Below the pieces are notes generated by a model. That model did not search any database and had not been told where the DNA came from. It worked only from the letters and a program-made list of their open reading frames with translations. Positions 1 to 8,384 of a DNA stretch of 45,088 bases are shown here, in pieces. The position numbers and the translations under genes were made by a program. Numbering within the stretch: position 1 is the stretch's first letter; each line of letters opens with the position of its first letter. Source of the DNA: Hyphococcus sp. (GTDB lineage: Bacteria > Pseudomonadota > Alphaproteobacteria > Caulobacterales > Parvularculaceae); the NCBI GenBank assembly GCA_013002535.1, contig JABDJK010000058.1, positions 1-45,088 on the forward strand. Direction: 5' to 3'.

Positions 1-2
1 AG

Positions 3-646
3 CTGGACGCCGCATTCACACCTGCAAAAATTGGCCTAGCAAAAACGCAAGCTCTTGCTGGTGAGAGAGGCGAGGCCGCGGCGGGCTCTATTGGTATGTG
101 CTCGCACAAGCAGAGGCTGATCGCGGCAACCGCGAAAAGGCGTTTGAACATCTTGAAAATGGTGTTCGCGACACGCCTCAGGGCGGTGTGCCGACGCGAT
201 TTCTGCATTTGAGGGGCGTGTTAAAAGCGAATGCAGGCGAACCGGTCGATGCCGAAACAACCGAACTCGCGCAATATCGCCTGCCCGACGACAATCCGGA
301 TCGTACCGAAGACAAGGCGATTGCGCATCTGAACGGACTCTATGCTCTTAAACAAGGTAATGTGAAAAACGCGATTACTGAACTACGAAACGCCGTTGAT
401 CAGTATGGATATGAATATGGCGTTTATTCGATCGACCTCGCCCGCGCATTATTCGCCAACGGCAAGCGCAACGATGCGGTGGCCATGATAGAAAAGGCGC
501 GCTCCTCGAATGAAAGCTTGTTATCCGGCGAAGTTCGCCTCGATTTGTTATGGCACCGCCACCGCGCCGGGCACGTTCAAGCGGAATTTTTGGAAAGCAT
601 GGGGCGCGACCGGCAGGCAAAAGAAATTCTTGATTCTATACATTAG
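3..646 (+). CDS. TPR-repeat protein, C-terminal part, with apparent frameshift
   Basis: The gene enters from outside the window. From base 3 one frame reads LDAAFTPAKIGLAKTQALAG, a TPR-like helix pair, then becomes implausible near base 85. A second frame carries on from about base 85 (LYWYVLAQAEADRGNREKAF) to the stop at 644-646. Joining them needs one extra base in the GC-rich run at 78-88, so this is either a one-base deletion (broken gene) or a sequence error. The second part has helical TPR-like repeats, for example YALKQGNVKNAITELRNAV and ARALFANGKRNDAVAMIEKA. Such tails occur in TPR sensor kinases and CadC-like or adenylate-cyclase-like regulators, but the N-terminal domain is outside the window and no function can be assigned. 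The first in-frame ATG of the second frame is at 98, but it lies inside the repeat and is not a convincing start. Confidence 0.6.
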
Positions 647-770
647 TTTATTTTTTTAAATAATCCGGCGCCAAATTGTTTTCAATATACTTATCATTTC
701 GCTTTGACATTTGATTGAATATCTGTGTTTCAACGCACCACGCGGAATGAACCGCAGGAAAGAGATTGCG

Positions 771-902
771 ATGAAACCGGCTGTAACGATAGCCCAAGTC
801 AAGATGAAGCGCGAGCGCCAGCATGATATGCAGGCGTTCTATTTACGTGCGCGCGGCCTCGATAATGAGCGTGAAACAAAGGGTTCCCCCCTTATCCGGT
901 AA
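771..902 (+). CDS. possible small basic protein (43 aa), unknown
   Basis: This is an ATG-started frame preceded by a purine-rich AGGAAAGAG about 6 nt upstream. It encodes a short, highly charged, probably helical peptide (MKPAVTIAQVKMKRERQ... ending GSPLIR). No family is recognised. It is the only plausible gene in the stretch from 647 to 1043, which is otherwise AT-rich near 647-720 and shows no other coding signal. It could equally be a chance frame or a fragment of decayed sequence like the adjacent RtcB remnant. Confidence 0.22.
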   Translation: MKPAVTIAQVKMKRERQHDMQAFYLRARGLDNERETKGSPLIR

Positions 903-1043
903 GGATTTTCGAATATCATTCCGCTAACGGACGATGAGCCCTTTGAAGGTCGCTTCAAAGAGTTTTTTTGCATTTAAAACTAAGCATTTACGCTGCCGAC
1001 AACAGGACCAAAAAAGGCGGATATTATTAAAGAAATTGTTGTA

Positions 1044-1385
1044 TTGACGGAAACCGGCGGCGCGCTGGTGAAAGCCTGGATAAAAGGTGCTCCAATCGAG
1101 CATTCCGCACGCCGTCAGATTACCGATGTTGCGCAGCTGCCGATTGTGCACAGCCACATAGCTGCGATGCCCGACGTTCACTTCGGGCGCGGCGCAATGG
1201 TCGGCTCTGTGATCGCAACGAAAGACGCGATTATGCCCGCCGCTGTCGGCGTTGATATCGGTTACGGCATGATAGCGATGCGATTGAGCGTTACGGCTGA
1301 TCTATTGCCGGACGATCTGGCGATCAACATCGAGCGAACAGCGCCCCATAGCGGCATAAAATGTGTAAGGACATTTTCAAAGTGA
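1044..1385 (+). pseudogene. RtcB-like RNA ligase remnant (N-terminal quarter only)
   Basis: The 113-codon frame matches the start of RtcB-type RNA ligases: VKAWIKGAPIEHSARRQ, then AAMPDVHFGRGAMVGSVIAT and AAVGVDIGYGMIA. RtcB is normally about 400-480 residues; here similarity stops after about residue 103 (ERTAPHSG) and an unrelated tail ends at a stop. The metal-binding cysteine of the family motif GVDIGCGM is replaced by tyrosine (residue 74, codon 1263-1265). The first possible start is TTG at 1044 without a good ribosome site. I infer a decayed fragment, not a working ligase. It lies just past the 3' end of the convergent histidine operon. Confidence 0.75.
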
Positions 1386-1402
1386 TTGTTGAGTGAACGC
1401 GT

Positions 1403-1422
1403 GCCGGTTGGCGTTAACCGGC
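1403..1422 (-). terminator. hairpin after the his operon, possible weak terminator
   Basis: A perfect 7-bp stem (GCCGGTT at 1403-1409, AACCGGC at 1416-1422) with a 6-nt loop begins 11 nt past the hisIE stop codon. No U-run follows on the minus strand, so termination by this hairpin alone is uncertain. Confidence 0.35.
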
Positions 1423-1433
1423 GTTAGCGCTTA

Positions 1434-2069
1434 TCAATCACCATGGCGCGCACGCAATACGTCAACAATATCTGATGTCGAAACGCCCTTCGCGCGCAGC
1501 AAAACCGTCAAGTGAAACAAAAGATCTGCAGCTTCGTCACGCAGTTCGGTCTCGTTATCGAGCGCGGCGGCGAGCGCTGTTTCCACCGCTTCCTCGCCGA
1601 CTTTTTGCGCCATGCGGGGAATACCTGCGTCCATGAGGTTACGCACGTAGCTCCCCTCACCGCCCTCTACTGCGCGTTGATCGATTATCTTTTCAAGCTG
1701 CGCAATCCAACCAACGCCCGGCGCGACATCGCTCATGAAACAGCTGACATCGCCGAGATGACACGCCGGTCCCACCGGGTCCGCGAATACTAGGAGCGTG
1801 TCATTATCACAATCGGCGTAGACTACTGGCCGTCCAAGCCTTGCGCCGGATGTCTCACCCTTGCGCCAGAGCTCCTGCCGCGAGCGGCTGTAAAATACCG
1901 TGCGGCCCGATGACAGCGTTTCGCGCAGCGCTTCTTCATTCATATAGGCGAGCATCAGGACCTGTTGCGTTGACCGGTCCTGAACGATCGCCGGTAAAAG
2001 GCCGTTCAATTTCGCCCAGTCGAGGCCGGCGATGTCGCTTTCAGTTAAAGGCGTATTTCGATTTTGCAT
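1434..2069 (-). CDS. hisI: HisIE: phosphoribosyl-AMP cyclohydrolase / phosphoribosyl-ATP pyrophosphatase
   Basis: Bifunctional cytoplasmic enzyme for steps 2 and 3 of histidine synthesis: it hydrolyses PR-ATP to PR-AMP (HisE part) and opens the adenine ring (HisI part). In 211 aa the cyclohydrolase domain occupies about 1-118 with KGETSG (70-75), the Mg/Zn motif DCDND (86-90) and zinc cysteines C87, C103 and C110 ([11 protein letters not shown]). The pyrophosphatase domain occupies about 121-211 with the helical MazG-like signature KVGEEAVE and [10 protein letters not shown]. The fused form is typical of enterics and several other phyla; many alphaproteobacteria keep hisI and hisE apart. It is the last gene of the operon and its start overlaps the end of hisF by 25 bp, which points to translational coupling. 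Confidence 0.95.
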   Translation of the reverse strand: MQNRNTPLTESDIAGLDWAKLNGLLPAIVQDRSTQQVLMLAYMNEEALRETLSSGRTVFYSRSRQELWRKGETSGARLGRPVVYADCDNDTLLVFADPVGPACHLGDVSCFMSDVAPGVGWIAQLEKIIDQRAVEGGEGSYVRNLMDAGIPRMAQKVGEEAVETALAAALDNETELRDEAADLLFHLTVLLRAKGVSTSDIVDVLRARHGD

Positions 2070-2812
2070 TGGTCTAGATATCTCTTGAGATCCGGGATTG
2101 GAATTTCACCGGAATGAAAAATGCTCGCCGCGAGGGCGCCGCTGACGTCAACTTTCTCGAATACATCGGCGAAATGTTCCTTCGCGCCTGCCCCGCCAGA
2201 CGCAATCAAAGGCAGCGTACAAACCTCTCGCGCGGCGGCAAGTTGTTCGATGTCGTAGCCCTCGCGGACGCCGTCGGAATTCATACAGTTCAAAACGATT
2301 TCGCCAGCGCCGCGATCCTGTACTTCTCTCACCCACTCAATCATTGAGCGGCCGGTCGAACGGCTTTTGTCAGGGTTGCCGGTATATTGATGGGTAACGA
2401 AGTCGGCGCCGTCGTTTCGGCTGTCGATGCCAACGACAATGCATTGCGAGCCAAACCGCGCTGCCAGTTCATCGATTAGGCCCGGCCGTTCCAACGCCGG
2501 GGAATTAATTGAAATTTTATCGGCGCCGAATTCAAGCCGCCGCGCCGCCTGTTCAACAGAACGAATGCCGCCGGCGACCGCAAACGGAATATCGAGCACC
2601 CGCGCGACCCTCGAAATCCACGAAACATCGACTCCGCGATCCTCCGTACTGGCCGTGATATCATAAAGAACAATTTCATCGGCGCCCTCATCGCGATAAC
2701 GCTCCGCCAACTCAACGATATCACCGACAACGCGGTGATTGCGAAACTTAACGCCCTTGACGACGACACCGTCGCGCACGTCAAGACACGGAATAATCCT
2801 ACGCGCCGGCAT
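2045..2812 (-). CDS. hisF: HisF: imidazole glycerol phosphate synthase cyclase subunit
   Basis: TIM-barrel subunit that uses ammonia delivered by HisH to turn PRFAR into imidazole glycerol phosphate and AICAR. From the chosen ATG at 2812 the protein is 255 aa and starts [15 protein letters not shown], which puts the catalytic aspartates exactly at D11 and D130 (VVGID), the family numbering. A longer frame (start 2833) adds seven residues and is less likely. The C-terminal phosphate site [11 protein letters not shown] and ALAASIFH are intact. The sequence, including RGAGEIVLN and [12 protein letters not shown], resembles the enteric type. It overlaps the end of hisA by 14 bp. Confidence 0.96.
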   Translation of the reverse strand: MPARRIIPCLDVRDGVVVKGVKFRNHRVVGDIVELAERYRDEGADEIVLYDITASTEDRGVDVSWISRVARVLDIPFAVAGGIRSVEQAARRLEFGADKISINSPALERPGLIDELAARFGSQCIVVGIDSRNDGADFVTHQYTGNPDKSRSTGRSMIEWVREVQDRGAGEIVLNCMNSDGVREGYDIEQLAAAREVCTLPLIASGGAGAKEHFADVFEKVDVSGALAASIFHSGEIPIPDLKRYLDQCKIEIRL

Positions 2813-3530
2813 TGATCGCCTCGCCAAGGTCAATTTTCTTTTCGTAAAGCGCGCGGCCGATGATTGCGCCGGCAGCGCCGGCTGTTGCGAGAGCTATCAC
2901 ATCGTTTACATCGCGCACCCCGCCTGACGCCTGCAAAGCAAGATCAGGACGGGCCGACAATACGGCTTTGTAGAGTGAAACGTCCGGTCCGTTTAACTCA
3001 CCATCGCGGTGAATGTTTGTTATCAAGATGTGGCGCAGCATTCCCGGCGGAAATTCATCGAGTAAATCAAATAGTGTTTTGTTCGACGTATCTTTCCAGC
3101 CGCGTGTCGCCGCCAAGGGACTGCCATCCACCATTCGGATATCAAAAGCGAGCGTAATTTTCTCCGGCCCGAATTCTTCCAGCCACTCGCGCACCTCGTT
3201 CGGGGCATCAACGGCGCGGCTGCCGACCACGACCCGCGCAGCGCCCGCCGTAAGCAATTTTGCAATGTCGTCGCGCATTCGAATACCGCCTGCGACCTGC
3301 ACGTTGATTTCGGCGTCATTCGCCAGCCTGCCGAGCAATTCATGCTGGCGCGGGGCGCCGGCCTTAGCGCCATCAAGATCAACCAGATGCGCCCACTTGG
3401 CGCCGGCTTCCCAATACGACGCGAGCGTTTCTGCTAGCGGCACATCGTAATACGTCGCCTCATCGAAGCGGCCTTGCGAAAGGCGCACACAGCGGCCGTC
3501 AATCACATCAATAGCGGGATAAATCAGCAT
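2799..3530 (-). CDS. hisA: HisA: ProFAR isomerase
   Basis: 1-(5-phosphoribosyl)-5-[(5-phosphoribosylamino)methylideneamino]imidazole-4-carboxamide isomerase, a TIM barrel that performs the Amadori rearrangement before HisHF. The ATG at 3530 gives 243 aa starting [17 protein letters not shown], the universal family start with catalytic D8; the second acid is D130 (LAFDIRM). Phosphate loops VAGGIR and ASGGVR are present. A longer open frame to 3599 only reads through the end of hisH and lacks family sequence. It overlaps hisH by 7 bp. Confidence 0.96.
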   Translation of the reverse strand: MLIYPAIDVIDGRCVRLSQGRFDEATYYDVPLAETLASYWEAGAKWAHLVDLDGAKAGAPRQHELLGRLANDAEINVQVAGGIRMRDDIAKLLTAGAARVVVGSRAVDAPNEVREWLEEFGPEKITLAFDIRMVDGSPLAATRGWKDTSNKTLFDLLDEFPPGMLRHILITNIHRDGELNGPDVSLYKAVLSARPDLALQASGGVRDVNDVIALATAGAAGAIIGRALYEKKIDLGEAINAGA

Positions 3531-4120
3531 GGAACTTCCAGAAAATTTTTCAGGATTTTCGCACCCATGGCGCTCGAACGCTCGGGGTGAAACTGGCAAC
3601 CAAAGACATTGTCTTTTTCAACTGCCGCGGCGAAGCGCGCTCCGTATTCTGCCTCACCGACTGTCGCGTCATCAATCGGGCAACAAAACCCATGCACAAA
3701 ATAGGCGTAGGCGCCATCGTCGATGCCCGACAATAAGCGGCTGTCATTACGGGTTTGGCGCAACCTCGACCAGCCCATATGCGGCCAGGTTTCAACCGCG
3801 GATACTTCCAGGCGCGTGACCATTCCCGACAATAGTCCCAGACAAATTGCGTCGCCCTCCTCCGACGTTTCATACAAAAGCTGCATGCCGAGACAAACGC
3901 CCAAAATTGGCTGCGTCGCTTTCACGAGCACCGCACGAAGTTCGCGCGAGTCGAGTTGACGTGCGGAAAAACTCGCTGACCCGACGCCGGGGAGAATGAT
4001 ACGGTCTGCGGCCGAAATTTCCGACGCGTCGCGTGAAATCTTGAAGGGGACGCCCAGACGCTCCAGAGCGTACCCGACCGATGCAAGGTTTGCACAACCG
4101 AGATCAACAATGACGGTCAC
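3524..4120 (-). CDS. hisH: HisH: imidazole glycerol phosphate synthase glutaminase subunit
   Basis: Class I glutamine amidotransferase subunit that hydrolyses glutamine and channels ammonia into HisF. In 198 aa the triad is C76 (GVCLGMQ), H178 and E180 (FGCQFHPE); the oxyanion strand PGVGSA is at 44-49. The start is GTG at 4120, which shares its first G with the TAG stop of the upstream hisC-hisB gene, so re-initiation by terminating ribosomes is likely. The downstream overlap with hisA is 7 bp. Confidence 0.95.
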   Translation of the reverse strand: MTVIVDLGCANLASVGYALERLGVPFKISRDASEISAADRIILPGVGSASFSARQLDSRELRAVLVKATQPILGVCLGMQLLYETSEEGDAICLGLLSGMVTRLEVSAVETWPHMGWSRLRQTRNDSRLLSGIDDGAYAYFVHGFCCPIDDATVGEAEYGARFAAAVEKDNVFGCQFHPERSSAMGAKILKNFLEVPC

Positions 4121-5766
4121 TAGAGTACGCCTTTCGTACTCGGAATAATGTTACTTTCTATCCGCGTCGCCTGACGCAGGGCGCGGCCAAGCGCTTTGAA
4201 GCAGCTTTCAGTTTTGTGGTGATCATTCCCGCCATCGACGCTCACATGAATCGAAGCGCGCAATGCTTCGGAAAGCGAGCGAAACGCATGGCTTGTCATT
4301 TCTGTCGGGTATTCGCCAAGCAGCGGCGCATGGAAGTCGCCGGAGAATTTCGAGAATGGCCGCCCGCTGAGGTCAACCAGAACTTCTGCGCGCGCTTCGT
4401 CCATGGGTAAAGCCGCGCCAAACCGGGCCATGCCGCGGCCATCACCGAGCGCATCGCGCAAGGCGGCGCCGAACGCCAACATGCAATCTTCAATAGTGTG
4501 ATGCGTATCGACTTCCAGATCGCCGTCGCAAGTCAACAACAGCGAAAAACCGCCATGGCGCGCGACCTGTTCCAGCATATGATCGAAATAGCCGATGCCG
4601 GTGTTAATCGCGGTGGGGTCAGCGCTTTCGAGATCAATAGCGACGGATATATTTGTCTCTTTGGTTTCACGAAAACATTCCCCGATGCGCGACCGCCCCC
4701 GCTCGCTGGCAACGCCAAAGGCCGCGAGCGCCAGATCGTTCTCGTCTGGCGCACCTATTGTTAATCGGATCGCATCGCCTTGTCGGCTCTTTAACCACCG
4801 TACGCGAATCGCTGATTCGTCCAGTCGTTTTTTCAACAATGGCGCATCATTTGTTTCGATGAACAGGAAATTTGTTTCGCTCGGTAGAATACGCGCCACA
4901 AAATGCGAACCATTCAGCGCTTTGGCGACGCGCTCGCGCTCTTCAACGACCTTTCGAATGTTGCGATCAACAATCAGTTTATTAACCGGAGAAAGCGCGC
5001 GCATGGCTATGTCAATGCTAGTCGTTGTCATCGGATAGGGCGCGATGGTTTTTTGGAGCACCGCGATTATATCCGGCGATGCGAGAACCGCGCCGCATCT
5101 GGCGCCAGCGAGGCCATAAGCTTTGGACAGTGTGCGGAGAATAACTAGGTTTTCTAATTTGGACAGCTTATCCGCCATGCTTTCGAGCGCAGAGAATTCT
5201 ATATAGGCTTCGTCAATGGCAACAATTATCTCCGACAATTGTTCGCACATTGACGCCAACTCATCTTTTGAGATCGCGCCGCCGGTCGGGCTCATGGGTG
5301 AGCAGATAAAAGCGATTTTTAGATCTTTTTCTGCCTTTACAGCCACCACGAAAGCTTTCGTGTCGAAGGTGTAATCGCTTGTGAGCGGCGCTTCAATGAT
5401 GCGTGCGCATTGCAGTCTTGCCGCCGTCGCGTAGGAACCAAATGTCGGTGGCGCAATCGCGATGGCGTCTTGATTGGGCCGGCAGAAAGCGCGCACCAAC
5501 AGATCAATTGCTTCATCGGCGCCGCGCGAAACGAGAACATTGTTTGCACCGACGCCGTAGATTTCCGAGAGCCGCGCGATCAACTTTTCAGGCTGCGATG
5601 GCGGATAGCGATTGAAATCACCAAAGCCGTCGCCACCGACACGCCATGGATTTTCATTCGCGTTAAGGCGAATGCCGTTTTCCAGCGCTGCGTCGTCATA
5701 ACCGCTGCTATAAGGCGTCAGTTCCAGAATTTCCGGCCGCGCCATTTTTTCCGCGAAACTTGTCAT
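4120..5766 (-). CDS. HisC-HisB fusion: histidinol-phosphate aminotransferase / IGP dehydratase
   Basis: One uninterrupted 548-aa frame carries two histidine enzymes. Residues 1-350 are a fold-type I PLP aminotransferase of the HisC family: LNANENP (34-40), SRGADEAIDLL (80-90), AIDEAY (183-188) and the PLP lysine K215 in RTLSKAYGLAGARCG. Residues about 356-548 are a complete imidazoleglycerol-phosphate dehydratase: GYFDHML (392-398), HHTIED (422-427), PMDEA, DLSGRP, GGNDHH (512-517) and the usual end PSTKGVL. Enteric HisB carries an N-terminal histidinol-phosphatase; that domain is absent, so the phosphatase step must be encoded elsewhere. An oddity is S159 in SPMSPTGG, where HisC normally has the PLP-contacting Asn of NPTG. 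Overlaps are ATGA with hisD and 1 bp with hisH. A single-gene fusion of these two enzymes is unusual. Confidence 0.93.
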   Translation of the reverse strand: MTSFAEKMARPEILELTPYSSGYDDAALENGIRLNANENPWRVGGDGFGDFNRYPPSQPEKLIARLSEIYGVGANNVLVSRGADEAIDLLVRAFCRPNQDAIAIAPPTFGSYATAARLQCARIIEAPLTSDYTFDTKAFVVAVKAEKDLKIAFICSPMSPTGGAISKDELASMCEQLSEIIVAIDEAYIEFSALESMADKLSKLENLVILRTLSKAYGLAGARCGAVLASPDIIAVLQKTIAPYPMTTTSIDIAMRALSPVNKLIVDRNIRKVVEERERVAKALNGSHFVARILPSETNFLFIETNDAPLLKKRLDESAIRVRWLKSRQGDAIRLTIGAPDENDLALAAFGVASERGRSRIGECFRETKETNISVAIDLESADPTAINTGIGYFDHMLEQVARHGGFSLLLTCDGDLEVDTHHTIEDCMLAFGAALRDALGDGRGMARFGAALPMDEARAEVLVDLSGRPFSKFSGDFHAPLLGEYPTEMTSHAFRSLSEALRASIHVSVDGGNDHHKTESCFKALGRALRQATRIESNIIPSTKGVL

Positions 5767-7073
5767 GCCGCCCCGACCGTTTCGCGGGCGCGCGCCACCG
5801 CCGCTCTTGCATGGGCTTCCAGCCCTTCGAGCCGGGCGATCGCGGCGGCCGGCGCTGCGAACTGACTCGCGCCGGCCGCGCTAATTTCTTGAATCGAAAT
5901 CGCGCGCATAAAGGCGTCTGTCGAAACGCCATTCCACGCCCTACCGGCGCCATCCGTCGGCAAAACATGGCTAGGCCCACATACATAATCGCCGAAACTT
6001 TCCGCCGATGAAGCACCGGCAAATATCGCGCCCGAAGATGTAATACGTTTGGCAAATTCGCCTGCGTTTTCAGATATTATTGAAAGATGTTCCGGCGCAT
6101 AAGCGTTGGCGATTGCAATGGCGTAATCAAAGTCGCTGACCAGAATGCACCGCGCATTCGCGAGCGACGCTTCAGCGATTGAACGCCTTGGTAATGACTG
6201 TATTTCGTCCTTTATGGCGTCGGCTACTCTTTCGATAAGGCTAACGTTTGTGGCAACGAGCATCACTTGCGCATCGGCGTCGTGTTCCGCCTGGCTGAGG
6301 AGATCAAGCGCGATCAGCCGCGCATCGCAGTCATCGTCGTCCGCAATAACCATCAACTCCGACGGGCCAGCGGGCAGATCCATGGCCGGGCCGCCGGGCA
6401 AACTCGCCGCATACGATTTGGCGGCGGCAACGTATGCATTGCCAGGTCCGAATATCTTGTCGACTTTTGGAATATCGCCGGCGCCAAAGGTCATCGCCGC
6501 TACCGCTTGCGCCCCGCCAACAAAGTATAGCTTATCAAGCCCGCAAAGCTGCGCCGCAAAAACCATCAAGTCGCGATTGGCAGAATTTTCCGGCGGCGGC
6601 GTCACTGCAACGATATTCGGCACGCCAGCGACAACGGCCGGGATTGCCGTCATCAGCAAACTCGAAACCAGCATTGCCGTGCCGCCCGGTACATATATTC
6701 CGACGGTATCAATCGGCTGATAGACGCGCCGGCACGTGACGCCGGGCGCAATTTCTACGGTAAGGTCGCGCGGTTTGATCGCTTCGTGATATTTACGGAT
6801 GTTTGCTGCCGCGAATTCCAGCGCCTCGACATTTCCAACGCTGAGATCCCGGCGACATCGACGCGCTTCATCGACGGTGATCGTTAGGCTGGAAACCGGT
6901 GCGCCATCGAAATCACGCGCGAATTTGTCAACCGCCGCCGCTCCTTCTTCGCTAACAGCTTCAAAAATTTCACGCACTATCGCAGCAACGTTTTCGTCTT
7001 GTCGCTTTTGCGGGCGGCGCAATATCTCCTCGCGCTCGTGCGCAGACAAATCATTCCAGATGGTGGTTTTCAT
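5763..7073 (-). CDS. hisD: HisD: histidinol dehydrogenase
   Basis: Zinc-dependent, NAD-linked oxidation of histidinol to histidine, the last two steps of the pathway. The 436-aa protein has the expected length. It shows PGGTAMLVSS (129-138), FGPGNAYV (208-215), GPSELMVIAD (236-245), the zinc-site residues Q261 and H264 in SQAEHD, the catalytic pair E328-H329 (YAPEHL), and D362 and H369 (GDYVCGPSHVLPT). It starts 9 bp after hisG and ends in a 4-bp ATGA overlap with the hisC-hisB fusion. Confidence 0.97.
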   Translation of the reverse strand: MKTTIWNDLSAHEREEILRRPQKRQDENVAAIVREIFEAVSEEGAAAVDKFARDFDGAPVSSLTITVDEARRCRRDLSVGNVEALEFAAANIRKYHEAIKPRDLTVEIAPGVTCRRVYQPIDTVGIYVPGGTAMLVSSLLMTAIPAVVAGVPNIVAVTPPPENSANRDLMVFAAQLCGLDKLYFVGGAQAVAAMTFGAGDIPKVDKIFGPGNAYVAAAKSYAASLPGGPAMDLPAGPSELMVIADDDDCDARLIALDLLSQAEHDADAQVMLVATNVSLIERVADAIKDEIQSLPRRSIAEASLANARCILVSDFDYAIAIANAYAPEHLSIISENAGEFAKRITSSGAIFAGASSAESFGDYVCGPSHVLPTDGAGRAWNGVSTDAFMRAISIQEISAAGASQFAAPAAAIARLEGLEAHARAAVARARETVGAA

Positions 7074-7082
7074 CGGCTGCGC

Positions 7083-7964
7083 CTAAAGCATCATTTTTTC
7101 GATAGGGAGAACCAGGATCGCCGACGCGCCGGCGGCCTTCAGATCTTCCAGGGTTTTCCAGAATACCGATTCCTGGCAAACGGCGTGAATTGCGACCGCG
7201 TCTCTGCCGGAGAGCGGCATGATGGTCGGCGCCTCCGCACCGGGAAGCAGTTTTTGAATTTCCGGAGCCGCATCGCGCGGCGCGTTGAGCATGATGTATT
7301 TCGTACCGGTAGTCGCAACCACGCTGTCGATCCGACGTTTCAGCAAATCGACAATGCCGGCCAGTTCTTCGCTGATCGGCGAAGCAGATTGAATGAGCAC
7401 TGCCTCGCTATCGAACACTGTTTCAACAGCGCGCAAACCATTGGCCTCCAGCGTCGCACCCGTCGATACGAGATCGCAAACGGCGCTCGCGATTTGCAGG
7501 CGCGGCGCAACCTCGACCGAGCCGTGCATCTCGGCAACCGCGGCGTCGACGTTTTTTGCGCATAGAAACCGCCGCAAAAGCCGCGGGTGCGACGTCGCGA
7601 TGCGCTTGCCGGACAACGACGATGCGCCAGCATAATCTATTGCTTCCGGCACCGCAATTTTGAGCGAACATCTGGCAAAACCGAGGGGGGTTATCGATGC
7701 GAAATTATCGCTCTCATCAAGGCCGCTTTCGGCCAATGAATTCTGGCCAACGAACCCGAAATCGCATACGCCCTCCGCAACGAAACTGGCAATGTCATCA
7801 TCGCGAACGCGCAATATATCGATGGGGAGATTTTTTACGCGCTGCAATAGCTCATCTCGCCCGCCATTTCTAATCTCGAACCCAGCGCGCTCCAGCAATG
7901 AGACGCTGCCAGTCGCCAGACGCCCCTTCGATTGAACCGCGATACGCAACCGTTCTTTCGTCAT
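7083..7964 (-). CDS. hisG: HisG: ATP phosphoribosyltransferase, long (regulatory) form
   Basis: First committed enzyme of histidine synthesis; it joins ATP and PRPP. The 293-aa protein is the long form with its own C-terminal ACT-like feedback domain (roughly 220-293), so no HisZ partner is needed. Enteric-type signatures run through the sequence: LRIAVQSKGRL near the start, PIDILRVRDDDI, ATSHPRLLRRFL, NGSVEVAPR-like GSVEVAPRLQIA, DLVSTGATLEANGLR and the final ASAILVLPIEKMM. Many alphaproteobacteria instead have the short HisG with HisZ. It overlaps the upstream regulator by 4 bp (ATGA), so the two are probably coupled in translation. Confidence 0.96.
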   Translation of the reverse strand: MTKERLRIAVQSKGRLATGSVSLLERAGFEIRNGGRDELLQRVKNLPIDILRVRDDDIASFVAEGVCDFGFVGQNSLAESGLDESDNFASITPLGFARCSLKIAVPEAIDYAGASSLSGKRIATSHPRLLRRFLCAKNVDAAVAEMHGSVEVAPRLQIASAVCDLVSTGATLEANGLRAVETVFDSEAVLIQSASPISEELAGIVDLLKRRIDSVVATTGTKYIMLNAPRDAAPEIQKLLPGAEAPTIMPLSGRDAVAIHAVCQESVFWKTLEDLKAAGASAILVLPIEKMML

Positions 7965-8278
7965 GATTTTTTCTTTCGTAACCGCCCGAGGGCAAGGCGA
8001 TATCCGCCGTAATCTTCTTCGTTCAAAAACCGCGCAACCCGGACAACCGTCGCTGTGCTGACGCCGGTCTCCGCATTTATTTCGCGATAGGAGAGTTCAC
8101 CCTCATTAAGGAGTCGCGCCACGTGCCAGCGCTCAGCCAGTGCGCGCACCTCCCCCGGCGTGCACAGATCGGCGAGAAAACTCGCCGCTTCGTCCGCAGA
8201 CTTCAGGCTGACAATCGCCTGATACAGCGCTTGCGCCTCATCGGTCGGCTTTTTAGGTTTTTTCGCGGCGACGGCCAT
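7961..8278 (-). CDS. TrpR-like (YerC/YecD family) regulator heading the his operon
   Basis: A 105-aa protein of the TrpR/YerC/YecD family of small helical repressors. A charged N-terminus is followed by helices and the helix-turn-helix LSYREINAETGVSTATVVRVARFL (about 69-92), which matches the family pattern of a TrpR-type reading head. Relatives sit at the head of hisGDCBHAFI operons in xanthomonads, where a histidine-responsive repressor role has been proposed; that role here is inferred. It overlaps hisG by 4 bp and its promoter contains an 18-bp near-palindrome, which fits autoregulation of the operon. The ATG at 8278 has only a weak AAGGGA about 12 nt upstream. Confidence 0.85.
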   Translation of the reverse strand: MAVAAKKPKKPTDEAQALYQAIVSLKSADEAASFLADLCTPGEVRALAERWHVARLLNEGELSYREINAETGVSTATVVRVARFLNEEDYGGYRLALGRLRKKKS

Positions 8279-8304
8279 GGCGATCGACGTTCCCTTGCGT
8301 TATC

Positions 8305-8344
8305 GTTTTAACATGCTAAAACACTAAATCAATTGAGTTGTCAA
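8305..8344 (-). promoter_or_regulatory. putative his operon promoter with 18-bp palindromic operator
   Basis: On the minus strand a perfect -35 hexamer TTGACA (8344-8339) is followed after 17 bp by TTTTAG (8321-8316), a poor -10. Overlapping the -10 is GTTTTAGCATGTTAAAAC (8322-8305), with perfect 6-bp arms GTTTTA/TAAAAC around GCATGT. The placement suits a repressor that blocks polymerase. The TrpR-like protein encoded about 27 bp downstream is the natural candidate to bind it; this is inference. Confidence 0.5.
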
Positions 8345-8384
8345 CCGCGCTGGCTATCGCCTTTATTCTAACTTTCAAGCTGGA

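Noticed and set aside
2114-2347. Plus-strand frames opposite hisF and other his genes
   Set aside because: They are complements of well-supported minus-strand enzymes with intact active sites.
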